Part shown: positions 15,777-23,088 of the stretch, one piece after another
How positions within the stretch are numbered: the first letter of the stretch is position 1
How the letters are laid out: every line of letters begins with the position of its first letter
DNA from: an uncultured Bacillota bacterium
GTDB lineage: Bacteria; Bacillota; Dehalobacteriia; UBA4068; UBA4997
Assembly: GCA_948907985.1 (NCBI GenBank)
Contig: CAQWMM010000002.1
Coordinates: 20,741 to 84,740, forward strand
Reading direction: 5' to 3'
Length of the DNA: 64,000 nt
Notes under the pieces: model-generated
Databases searched by the model: none
What the model was told of the DNA's origin: nothing
The model's input: only the letters and a program-made list of their open reading frames with translations
Made by a program: the position numbers and the translations under genes

Positions 15777-15805
15777 TTGAACTATTTAGCTTGATATGAT
15801 ATAAT
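15777..15805 (+). promoter_or_regulatory. Candidate promoter of the phoH operon
   Basis: TTGAAC (15777-15782) and TATAAT (15800-15805) are spaced 17 bp apart, within very AT-rich DNA. This gives a leader of about 50 nt to the TTG start at 15863. Confidence 0.5.
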
Positions 15806-15862
15806 TATAAATTATATGTGGATCGCTATTTTTTAGACGATTATTGAGCGAGGTAAACAGGT

Positions 15863-16999
15863 TTGACGAATGACAGAATTTTAATGCCCGGCGAGGTGGC
15901 GTCCGTCAGCCGGGAGTCCGGGCGGAGCGCCGGCCTAAACCAGGGGGTTATGACCGGCCGGGCAGTACGCCAGCCAGCGGCGGAGGCCCGATACGCCCTG
16001 CCCCTGACGGAAAAAGCGCTGGAGGCGCTCCTAAGCCGCCAGGAGGCTTTACTACGGCTTTTGGAAGAAAATTTGCAGGTGCGTCTGGTTCCCAAAGAAG
16101 ACAGCCTGCTGCTTTTGGGCGAAACTGCGGAAGTGGAGCGGGCGGCGGCTGTTTTGCGTCATTTGCTTAAGCAGGCCGATGCGGGCGCGGAAATTGACGA
16201 GGTGGCGCTTAATTATCAGCTGGCCCTGTGGGAGCAGCGTCTGCACAGTAATCTGGACGGCGCGGCGGGAACGGCGCCGGAAAATAACGAGGAGAACGCC
16301 GCCGGGGCCGCGCTGCTTAACCAGGTTGTTTATATCACGCCTAAGGGGCGGCCGGTGCGTCCTAAAACCTACGGTCAGTATGCTTATTTACAGGCGATTG
16401 ACCGGCACGACATCACTTTTGGCATTGGGCCGGCCGGCACCGGCAAAACCTATCTGGCGGTGGTTAAGGCGGCTGACGCGCTGAAAAGGCGGCGGGTGAA
16501 CAGGCTGGTGCTGGTGCGCCCGGCGGTGGAAGCCGGCGAAAAGCTGGGTTTTCTGCCCGGCGATTTGCAGGAAAAAGTGAACCCTTACCTGCGGCCGATC
16601 TATGACGCTTTGGACGATACCTTGGGGGCGGAGGCCTCGGCTAAATATCTGGAGCGGGGTTTGATCGAGGTGGTGCCGCTGGCTTATATGCGCGGGCGCA
16701 CGCTGGATTCGGCTTTTATTATTTTGGACGAGGCGCAGAACACCACACCCCAGCAGATGAAAATGTTTTTAACCAGGCTGGGGCAGGGCAGCAAAGCGGT
16801 GGTTACGGGCGATATTACCCAAATCGATCTGCCGGCAGGGCAGCGCTCCGGCCTGCATGACGCCCAGCAGATTTTAAGTGGCGTGGCCGGGCTGGCCTTT
16901 TGCTACCTGACCGATCTGGACGTGGTGCGTCATCCGCTGGTGCAGCGGATCATTGAGGCTTATGCCCGGGCGGAAGCGCCGGCAGGCGTGAGGAGTTAA
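15863..16999 (+). CDS. phoH: PhoH-like ATPase (PhoH/YbeZ family)
   Basis: PhoH/YbeZ is a cytosolic P-loop ATPase, probably an RNA helicase, that works with the endoribonuclease YbeY in ribosome and RNA maturation. This 378-residue protein has an N-terminal KH-like region (about 50-100), then the PhoH ATPase core: GIGPAGTGKTYLAV (Walker A), LVRPAVEAGEKLGFLPGDL, YMRGRTLDSAFIILDEAQNTT (Walker B; key residues DEAQN) and VTGDITQIDLP. The chosen start is TTG at 15863, with AGGTAAACAGG upstream; no ATG lies in a better position. It heads a co-directional run with yqfF (2-bp gap), ybeY and era, the standard Bacillota order. Confidence 0.92.
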   Translation: MTNDRILMPGEVASVSRESGRSAGLNQGVMTGRAVRQPAAEARYALPLTEKALEALLSRQEALLRLLEENLQVRLVPKEDSLLLLGETAEVERAAAVLRHLLKQADAGAEIDEVALNYQLALWEQRLHSNLDGAAGTAPENNEENAAGAALLNQVVYITPKGRPVRPKTYGQYAYLQAIDRHDITFGIGPAGTGKTYLAVVKAADALKRRRVNRLVLVRPAVEAGEKLGFLPGDLQEKVNPYLRPIYDALDDTLGAEASAKYLERGLIEVVPLAYMRGRTLDSAFIILDEAQNTTPQQMKMFLTRLGQGSKAVVTGDITQIDLPAGQRSGLHDAQQILSGVAGLAFCYLTDLDVVRHPLVQRIIEAYARAEAPAGVRS

Positions 17000-17001
17000 T
17001 T

Positions 17002-19332
17002 ATGAAACCTAACAGATTTGCGCTGACCAAAGCGCATTTGCAGGTGCGCCTTAGCCGCTTTGGCTATCTTTGGCTGGTTTTTTTGGTGGTGCTGACGTTT
17101 CTGCTTTTAGCTTCGGATTTCTTGAGCGACCGAGTGTCATTGCAGGAGGGGGATCTTGCGCCGGATAACGTTTATTATTTCGGCACGGCCAAAACCTATG
17201 TCAGCCAGGCTTATACGGCGCAGGCGCAAAACCTGGCGGCTGGCGCGGTGGAGCAGATTTATAAATACGACGATACCGTTACGGCGGATTTGCAGCGTCA
17301 GATTGACGAGCTCTTCGACAGCCTGCAAAGCACCAAAGCGCTGGTGCCGGATGTGGGCGGCCAGCTTACCGCTTTAAGCGAGCTTTTAACCCCGGCCGAG
17401 CCGGACGCTCTGCCGCCGGAGCAGGAGATGTTGGAATATTTTGTGCAGCTGGACGAATCCGGCGAGTGGCTGCTGCGCAACAGTTTGAAAAACGCGGTGG
17501 CCGCCGCATACAGCCGGGGAGAGTTTGACGAAACTGTTCTGCCGGAGGTTGTGGAGCAGTGCGTGGAAAATATCAAGGCGGCGGCAGTGGACGCTGACGC
17601 CGAGGCTTTTATGCTGCAAGCCCAAAAACTTTTGTCCTTTAAGCCTACCCATGTTTTTGACCAGGTGGCGACGATGGACGCTATTACGCAGGCGATCAGC
17701 AATGTTCAGCCTATTTCGCGCACGGTTTATCCCGGTCAGTTGGTGGTTAAACGCGGCCAGGAGGTTAGCGCCGCCGAGGTGGAGGCCCTGGAGGCTGTCG
17801 GGCTTCAGCAGCCGGTCAGCGATATGCAGGCCTATTTCGGCCTGTTGCTGTTGGTAATCATCTGCTATGCTCTGCTTTGGCTGTACTGTACCAGAATGAG
17901 CGGCGATAATGAGATCAGCATGCAGAAGCTAAGCCTGATTTCAATTTTATTTATGACAATTCTGTTAATGGCCAGGGTTATTACGCTGGTTAAGTTTGAT
18001 TCCGGCCTGGCGACGGACTGGATGCTGGGGTTGGCGGTGCCGGTGCCGGCCTTTGCCATGCTGGTTACAGCGCTGGTTAACCGGCGTACGGCTATCTTTG
18101 CCACGCTGATTGTCAGTATTTTTGTGGGGATAATGTGCGGCGCAAATATGCTCTATATTTTTGCCGCGCTGGTGGGCGGTCTGGTTGGCGTCTGGCAGGT
18201 GGGCAATATGAGCTCGCGCAGCCATTACGCGGTGGCGGTGGCCTACATATGCGCCGCTTATATGCTGGTAACGCTTTCCTGGTGTTTTATGTGGAACTAT
18301 GGCGCGCGTTCGGTTGGTATTGGTTTTTTGATGGCCTTTATTAACGGCCTGATTTCCGTGATCCTGACGGTGGGCACTCTGCCCCTGCTGGAGACAATTT
18401 TTTCGATTACCACAGAAATTCGCCTGATGGAGCTTTCCAATCTTAATCATCCGCTGCTGAAAAAGCTGATGATCGAGGCGCCGGGCACTTATAACCATAG
18501 TATTTTGGTAGGCAATCTGGCCGAGGCGGCCGCCGACCAAATAGGCGCTAATGGTTTGCTGGTTCGGGTTTCTTCTTATTTTCATGATATAGGCAAAACC
18601 AAGCGCCCCAATTTTTATGTGGAGAACCAAAAGCCGGGCGAAAATCCGCACGACAAATTGCAGCCCAGTTTGAGCACTTTTATTATCACCTCTCACACCA
18701 AGGAGGGGGCGGATATGGCGCGCAAATATAAGCTGCCGGAAGAGATTGTGGATATTATTGAACAGCACCACGGCACCGGCGTTCTAAAAGGTTTTTATAA
18801 TAAGGCGCTGGAGCAGGCCAAAAACAGCGAAACCGCCATTGGGCCGGTGCGCGAGGATGATTTTCGCTATCCGGGGCCGATTCCGCAGACCAGAGAGGCG
18901 GCGCTGGTGATGCTGGCTGACAGCTGCCAGGCGGCGGTGCAGTCGATGAACGCGCCGACTCCCGGCCAGATCGAGGGTATGGTGCGGGATATTATTAAAA
19001 GCAAGCACAATGAGGGGCAGCTTAACAACTGTGATTTAACTTTCCGTGATTTGGACGTTATCGCCTCCACTTTCGCCACCATTCTGGCGGGTGCAAAGCA
19101 TTACCGCCTGCCTTATCCGGAACAGCTGGCCAAGGAAATGGAGAAAATGCGCAAACAGGCGGAAAAAGAGGCCCAGGAGCGGGAAAAAGCCGAAAAAGCG
19201 GAAGAAGACCGCGCCGATAATAAAGAAAAACCAGATAACAAAGAAAAATCCGAAAATAAAGATAAATCAGAGAACAAAGGCAAAAACGAGAATAAAGAGA
19301 AAAATAAGCAAAAAGAAAGTGATGAGAAATGA
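17002..19332 (+). CDS. 7TMR-HD phosphohydrolase, PgpH/YqfF type
   Basis: PgpH-family proteins are membrane phosphodiesterases that hydrolyse c-di-AMP. The 776-residue protein shows an N-terminal membrane helix (about 20-42), an extracellular 7TMR-HDED region (about 45-275), seven membrane segments (about 278-470) and a cytosolic HD domain with HSILVGNLAEAAA, SSYFHDIGKTKRP and IIEQHHGTG. The last ~50 residues are an extreme Lys/Glu/Asn low-complexity tail built from repeats such as NKEKSENKDKSENKGK. Such a tail is not a usual part of the family. It overlaps ybeY by 4 bp. Confidence 0.92.
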   Translation: MKPNRFALTKAHLQVRLSRFGYLWLVFLVVLTFLLLASDFLSDRVSLQEGDLAPDNVYYFGTAKTYVSQAYTAQAQNLAAGAVEQIYKYDDTVTADLQRQIDELFDSLQSTKALVPDVGGQLTALSELLTPAEPDALPPEQEMLEYFVQLDESGEWLLRNSLKNAVAAAYSRGEFDETVLPEVVEQCVENIKAAAVDADAEAFMLQAQKLLSFKPTHVFDQVATMDAITQAISNVQPISRTVYPGQLVVKRGQEVSAAEVEALEAVGLQQPVSDMQAYFGLLLLVIICYALLWLYCTRMSGDNEISMQKLSLISILFMTILLMARVITLVKFDSGLATDWMLGLAVPVPAFAMLVTALVNRRTAIFATLIVSIFVGIMCGANMLYIFAALVGGLVGVWQVGNMSSRSHYAVAVAYICAAYMLVTLSWCFMWNYGARSVGIGFLMAFINGLISVILTVGTLPLLETIFSITTEIRLMELSNLNHPLLKKLMIEAPGTYNHSILVGNLAEAAADQIGANGLLVRVSSYFHDIGKTKRPNFYVENQKPGENPHDKLQPSLSTFIITSHTKEGADMARKYKLPEEIVDIIEQHHGTGVLKGFYNKALEQAKNSETAIGPVREDDFRYPGPIPQTREAALVMLADSCQAAVQSMNAPTPGQIEGMVRDIIKSKHNEGQLNNCDLTFRDLDVIASTFATILAGAKHYRLPYPEQLAKEMEKMRKQAEKEAQEREKAEKAEEDRADNKEKPDNKEKSENKDKSENKGKNENKEKNKQKESDEK

Positions 19333-19802
19333 AGTTGTTGTTGACTATCGAGCTGCCCGGTCAGCCGGATTGGCGGCTGCCGGCGGACTGGGCCGGGGAG
19401 CTGCTGCGGGGGCTTGGGCAGACTATCCTTTTGGAAAAGCCGGCGGGCCGGCCGGCTGGCTGCGAAGTTTCGCTGACTTTAACGGATGACGAACAGATCT
19501 GGCGGCTGAACCGGCAGTTTCGCAGTGTAGACAGGCCCACGGACGTTCTGTCTTTTCCGCAGTATCAGCCGGGAGAAAAAATCCTGCCGCACACGTCGCT
19601 GGGGGATATTGTAATCTCGCTGCCGCGGCTGGCGGCGCAGGCCGCCGCCTATGGGCACAGCCAAAAGCGCGAGCTGCTGTTTTTGTTTGTGCATGGCCTG
19701 CTGCATCTGCTGGGCTATGACCATGAAATCTCCGCCGAGGAGGAAAAACGCCAGTTTGCCCGGCAGGAGCAGGTTTTGGCGCTGCTGGGCGTTAATAGAT
19801 AA
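19329..19802 (+). CDS. ybeY: Endoribonuclease YbeY
   Basis: YbeY is a zinc-dependent single-strand endoribonuclease required for 16S rRNA 3' maturation and ribosome quality control. The 157-residue protein contains the full signature HGLLHLLGYDH, giving the three zinc histidines, plus the FRSVDRPTDVLSFP segment and LGDIVIS strand. Its ATG at 19329 overlaps the yqfF stop (ATGA), so it is translationally coupled. Co-occurrence with phoH two genes upstream matches the known functional pair. Confidence 0.94.
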   Translation: MKLLLTIELPGQPDWRLPADWAGELLRGLGQTILLEKPAGRPAGCEVSLTLTDDEQIWRLNRQFRSVDRPTDVLSFPQYQPGEKILPHTSLGDIVISLPRLAAQAAAYGHSQKRELLFLFVHGLLHLLGYDHEISAEEEKRQFARQEQVLALLGVNR

Positions 19803-19819
19803 TAAAGAAAGAGGATAAT

Positions 19820-20767
19820 ATGGGAATAGATTTAGACGCTTACTTTGGGCACAAAGCGTTATCTGCCGATTACCGCTCCGGTTTTGTGGCGCTGATTGGC
19901 CGGCCTAACGCCGGCAAAAGCACCCTGCTTAATCAGGTTTTGGGGCAAAAGGTGGCGATTGTTTCGGATAAGCCGCAGACAACCCGCACCAAAATTCAGG
20001 GTATCTATACTGACGAAAAAATGCAGGCGATTTTCTTTGATACGCCGGGCCTGCATAAACCCCGCCATAAGCTGGGCGATTATATGAATAAGGCCGCCGA
20101 AACGACTTTCGGCGACGTGGATGTTATCTGCTATCTGGCCGACGCCAGCCAGCCCTTTGGCGGCGGCGAGGCGCATATTTGCCGCCAGCTGGCGCAGGTT
20201 AAGCAAAAGCCGGTTTTTTTGCTGCTGAATAAAATGGATCTGCTGCCGGCGGACGTGGATGTGGATGCTTTGGCCCAAAGCTGGCGGGATAAGCTGACGC
20301 TGGCGGCAGTTTTGCCAATTTCGGCCAAAGACGGCCAGGGGGTGGACAAACTGCTGGCGGCGCTGGGCGATGCTCTGCCCGTTGGGCCGCGCTATTATGA
20401 CGACGAGCAGCTGACCGATCAGCCGGAACGCCAGATTATGGCCGAGATTATCCGCGAAAAGATTTTTCTGGCCGTACGGGAGGAAATTCCCCACGCGGTG
20501 GCCGTCAGCATAAACCAGTATCAGCGCCGCGCCAACGGTATGCTTTATCTGGAGGCTTTCATTTATGTGGAGCGCGACAGCCAAAAGGGTATTATTATCG
20601 GCAAGGGCGGCGCAATGCTGCGCGTCATCGGCCAGGCGGCCCGGGCCGAAATTGAGGGCCTGTTTGCCGAACAGCTTTATCTGGAGCTGCGCGTTAAGGT
20701 GAAAAAGGACTGGCGGGACGACGCCTGGCTGCTGAAAACTCTGGGCTATGATCCTAAAAAGCTATAA
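19820..20767 (+). CDS. era: GTPase Era
   Basis: Era binds the 3' end of 16S rRNA and acts in 30S assembly. The 315-residue protein has G1 GRPNAGKST (about 28-36), G2 TTRTKIQG, G3 DTPGL, G4 NKMD and a C-terminal KH domain with IIIGKGGAMLRVIG. It begins at the ATG at 19820 after AAGAGGATAAT. An N-terminal extension of about 17 residues precedes the usual SGFVALIG start. In many Bacillota dgkA and cdd lie between ybeY and era; here they are absent. It is followed by a hairpin and the candidate toxin locus. Confidence 0.95.
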   Translation: MGIDLDAYFGHKALSADYRSGFVALIGRPNAGKSTLLNQVLGQKVAIVSDKPQTTRTKIQGIYTDEKMQAIFFDTPGLHKPRHKLGDYMNKAAETTFGDVDVICYLADASQPFGGGEAHICRQLAQVKQKPVFLLLNKMDLLPADVDVDALAQSWRDKLTLAAVLPISAKDGQGVDKLLAALGDALPVGPRYYDDEQLTDQPERQIMAEIIREKIFLAVREEIPHAVAVSINQYQRRANGMLYLEAFIYVERDSQKGIIIGKGGAMLRVIGQAARAEIEGLFAEQLYLELRVKVKKDWRDDAWLLKTLGYDPKKL

Positions 20768-20770
20768 AAA

Positions 20771-20799
20771 CCGGTTCGCCCATAGAGTGGGCAAACCGG
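20771..20799 (-). terminator. Hairpin after era with T run on the minus strand
   Basis: CCGGTTcGCCCA and TGGGCaAACCGG form an interrupted stem around TAGAG. In the plus direction no T run follows. In the minus direction TTTTT (20770-20766) does. It may both mark the era mRNA end and block antisense transcription from the toxin locus. Confidence 0.5.
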
Positions 20800-20808
20800 A
20801 TAAATGTG

Positions 20809-20837
20809 TTGCAAAAGCCTAATTGATATGTTAAAAT
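20809..20837 (+). promoter_or_regulatory. Candidate toxin promoter
   Basis: TTGCAA (20809-20814) and TAAAAT (20832-20837) are spaced 17 bp apart. A start near 20844 would give a leader of about 80 nt before the peptide ORF. Confidence 0.45.
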
Positions 20838-20872
20838 AAGGAAAGAAAAGAGCTGGCTTTTTTGGCGGCGGT

Positions 20873-20917
20873 TATCCCTTGCTCGCAAACTTTCATTAAT
20901 GCGAGGAAGGGGGGATA
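20873..20917 (+). promoter_or_regulatory. Ribosome-binding-site hairpin of the small toxin
   Basis: TATCCCTTGCTCGCA (20873-20887) can pair with most of 20900-20917 (TGCGAG, AAG and GGGATA pairing blocks, with G-rich bulges). The second arm holds the purine-rich ribosome binding site GAGGAAGGGGGG. Such sequestration is a hallmark of type I toxin mRNAs. Pairing was done by eye. Confidence 0.5.
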
Positions 20918-20921
20918 GCTT

Positions 20922-21005
20922 ATGAGTTTTGTCGAGGTAATTCTATTACTTAGCTTTCTCGTTGAAGTTGCGGATTTTATTTATAGAATCACAACTAAAA
21001 AATAG
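20922..21005 (+). CDS. Putative small membrane toxin (type I toxin-antitoxin, holin-like)
   Basis: This 27-residue ORF begins MSFVEVILLLSFLVEVADF and ends YRITTKK. It is one hydrophobic segment followed by a basic tail, the size and layout of the TxpA/BsrG/holin-like toxin peptides of Bacillota. It has a strong but sequestered ribosome binding site, an upstream candidate promoter, a bidirectional terminator that begins in its last codons, and a convergent consensus promoter for an antisense RNA. Three acidic residues inside the hydrophobic part are unusual. No sequence identity to a named toxin is claimed; the locus architecture is the main argument. A leader peptide is the alternative. Confidence 0.6.
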   Translation: MSFVEVILLLSFLVEVADFIYRITTKK

Positions 21006-21098
21006 CCGACCACTCTGCCAAGGTTTTCGGCTATTTTTCTTTTTGTAAATAGCGGAGCAGGGCTGACTGTTCGTCGGGAACCGCCGGCTCTTTTCTTT
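20993..21098 (-). ncRNA. Candidate antisense antitoxin RNA
   Basis: A minus-strand transcript from the promoter at 21105-21133 would start near 21098 and stop at the shared hairpin, giving about 105 nt that overlap the 3' end of the toxin mRNA. This is the txpA/ratA and bsrG/SR4 arrangement. No ORF with a ribosome binding site is seen in it. Ends are predicted, not measured. Confidence 0.55.
20998..21045. terminator. Bidirectional terminator shared by toxin mRNA and antisense RNA
   Basis: AAAAATAGCCGA (20998-21009) and TCGGCTATTTTT (21027-21038) form a perfect 12-bp stem. T-rich tails occur on both strands (TTTTTCTTTTT on plus, TTTTTTAG on minus). Confidence 0.8.
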
Positions 21099-21104
21099 AT
21101 TTAC

Positions 21105-21133
21105 AGTATAGCAAGTTATTGATTTTTTGTCAA
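21105..21133 (-). promoter_or_regulatory. Consensus promoter for antisense RNA
   Basis: On the minus strand TTGACA (21133-21128) and TATACT (21110-21105) are spaced exactly 17 bp apart. No minus-strand gene lies downstream within 6 kb, so its purpose must be a short RNA. Confidence 0.8.
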
Positions 21134-21161
21134 GTGTTTAAAGGGGAGCGATTGAGGGAAA

Positions 21162-22016
21162 ATGGACTTGCGGGCGCAGACTGACGATTGTTTGATTTTG
21201 CGGGGGCGCGATTATAATGAGTCGGATCGTCTGCTGACGGTATACAGCCGCCACGGCGGCAAGCTGTCTTGTCTGGCCCGGGGCGTGCGCAAGCCCAAAA
21301 GCCGCTTAAAGGCCGCCACTCTGCCGTTTGTGTGCAGCCGTCTGGAATTTTCAGCCGCCAGGGGGAACAGCCAGGGCCTGCGCCTGATTACGCAGGGCGA
21401 AACCATACACAGCCTGGCGGAACTGCGGGAGGATTTGGCCAAAATTGGTCTGGCCAGTTATGTAACGGAAATATTGGACTGCGCCACGCCGCTGGAAAAA
21501 CCGCAGGAGAATTTATATATATTGGCGGTTACGACGCTGCTGTTAGCCGCCGCTGCGCCGGAGCCGCGCCAGCAATATCTGCTGCTGAAGTTTTTTGAGC
21601 TGCGCCTGCTGGGCGAACTGGGCTGGCGGCCTGGCCTGGCGGCTTGCGCCCGCTGTGGCCGGGACGTGGATACGGTGCCGGCGGAGCATTATTCAATAAG
21701 CGTGCAGAACCCCTTTTTTGCCGCGCCGGCGCTGGGGGGAATTGTCTGCGGAACCTGCCGGCAGGCGCTGGGCTGGGGGCTGGGCGAATTCCGCCAGACC
21801 GGCGGGAGGGATGTGGGGCTTTCCAAGGGCGGCATAAAAATTATGCGCTGCCTGCTGGATTGGGAGCCGCGCCGTTTTTTGCAGCTGAAGCTGAACGCCG
21901 GACTGCGGCAAGAGATTAATCAGGCCCTGTGGGCGTATCTGGATTATCATTTGGGGGCGGGCAGCCGCAAGGCCAGAGAAAATTTGCTGTTATACGGCGG
22001 CGAAATATTAAGCTGA
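21162..22016 (+). CDS. recO: DNA repair protein RecO
   Basis: RecO anneals single strands and, with RecF and RecR, loads RecA onto SSB-coated DNA. The 284-residue protein has the N-terminal OB fold (LILRGRDYNESDRLLTVYS, then GKLSCLARGVRKPKS), a helical middle part and the zinc finger formed by CARCG and CGTC. The ATG at 21162 is preceded only by a loose GGGAAA. It follows the toxin locus and is 151 bp before glyQ, matching the usual era-recO-glyQS order interrupted by the inserted small-RNA locus. Confidence 0.92.
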   Translation: MDLRAQTDDCLILRGRDYNESDRLLTVYSRHGGKLSCLARGVRKPKSRLKAATLPFVCSRLEFSAARGNSQGLRLITQGETIHSLAELREDLAKIGLASYVTEILDCATPLEKPQENLYILAVTTLLLAAAAPEPRQQYLLLKFFELRLLGELGWRPGLAACARCGRDVDTVPAEHYSISVQNPFFAAPALGGIVCGTCRQALGWGLGEFRQTGGRDVGLSKGGIKIMRCLLDWEPRRFLQLKLNAGLRQEINQALWAYLDYHLGAGSRKARENLLLYGGEILS

Positions 22017-22043
22017 TTTATTGAACGATTTGCGGCGCAAATA

Positions 22044-22073
22044 TTGACAAACCCGTCGTTAATTGTTTATAAT
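22044..22073 (+). promoter_or_regulatory. glyQS promoter
   Basis: TTGACA (22044-22049) and TATAAT (22068-22073) are spaced 18 bp apart. The leader of about 85 nt is too short for a T-box, and no T-box core sequence is seen. Confidence 0.85.
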
Positions 22074-22167
22074 ACTATTTTAAGGATAAATATATTTACA
22101 GAGTAAAAATTGATATGGTAAAAAAGCGTTTGGGCTAAAAGCGTTTTGAATATAAGGAGTGAAAAGC

Positions 22168-23088
22168 ATGAATTTTCAGCAGTTGATTTTGAACCTGCAA
22201 AAGTATTGGGGCGAACAGGGCTGCGTTATTTTGCAGCCCTATGACCTGGAAAAGGGCGCGGGTACGATGAACCCGGCTACTTTTTTGCGCGCTCTGGGGC
22301 CGGAGCCGTGGCAGGTGGCCTATGTGGAGCCGTCCCGCCGGCCGACGGACGGGCGTTATGGCGAGAACCCCAACCGTTTGCAGCATTATTTTCAGTTTCA
22401 GGTGATTTTAAAACCCTCGCCGGATAACGTACAGGAGCTTTATCTGGACAGCTTGCAGGCTTTGGGTATCGACCCGGCGGAACATGATATTCGTTTTGTG
22501 GAGGATAACTGGGAAAGCCCCACGCTGGGCGCCTGGGGGCTGGGCTGGGAAGTCTGGCTGGACGGCATGGAGGTTACGCAGTTCACCTACTTCCAGCAGT
22601 GCGGCGGCCTGGACTGCAAACCCGTCTGCGCGGAAATTACCTATGGTATTGAGCGTCTGGCCATGTTCATCCAGGAGGTGGACAGCGTTTATGATATTAA
22701 CTGGGTGGACAATGTCAGCTACGGCGACGTGTATCACCAGAACGAGGTTGATTATTCTACCTATAATTTTAAGGTTTCGGATGCGGATATGTTGTTTAAG
22801 CTGTTTGATATGTATGAGGCGGAAACCAAACGGATTATTGAGGCCGGTTTGGTGCAGCCGGCTTATGACTATGCGCTGAAGTGTTCTCACACCTTTAACC
22901 TGCTGGACGCTCGCGGCGCAATCAGCGTTACGGAGCGGCAAAGCTTTATCGGCAGGGTGCGGGCTATGGCGCGGCTTTGCGCCGAGGCTTATGTGGAGCA
23001 GCGGCAGCGTTTGGGCTTCCCGCTGTTAAAGGATCCCGAACAGCGCCGTTTGCTGGGGCTGGAGCAATTAAAGGAGGGTGCGGAATAA
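22168..23088 (+). CDS. glyQ: Glycyl-tRNA synthetase alpha subunit
   Basis: The alpha subunit holds the class II catalytic core of the heterotetrameric bacterial enzyme and charges tRNA-Gly. The 306-residue protein begins MNFQQLILNLQKYW and contains PYDLEKGAGTMNPATFLR, EPSRRPTDGRYGENPNR (motif 2), the FQVILKPSP strand and the motif-3-like YGIERLAMFIQ. The start is the ATG at 22168 after AAGGAG; a GTG 9 bp earlier falls inside that site. It overlaps glyS by one base (TAATG). Confidence 0.96.
   Translation: MNFQQLILNLQKYWGEQGCVILQPYDLEKGAGTMNPATFLRALGPEPWQVAYVEPSRRPTDGRYGENPNRLQHYFQFQVILKPSPDNVQELYLDSLQALGIDPAEHDIRFVEDNWESPTLGAWGLGWEVWLDGMEVTQFTYFQQCGGLDCKPVCAEITYGIERLAMFIQEVDSVYDINWVDNVSYGDVYHQNEVDYSTYNFKVSDADMLFKLFDMYEAETKRIIEAGLVQPAYDYALKCSHTFNLLDARGAISVTERQSFIGRVRAMARLCAEAYVEQRQRLGFPLLKDPEQRRLLGLEQLKEGAE

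Noticed and set aside
22074..22167. Possible T-box leader before glyQS
   Set aside because: The leader is only about 85 nt and lacks a T-box core sequence and terminator-antiterminator pair.
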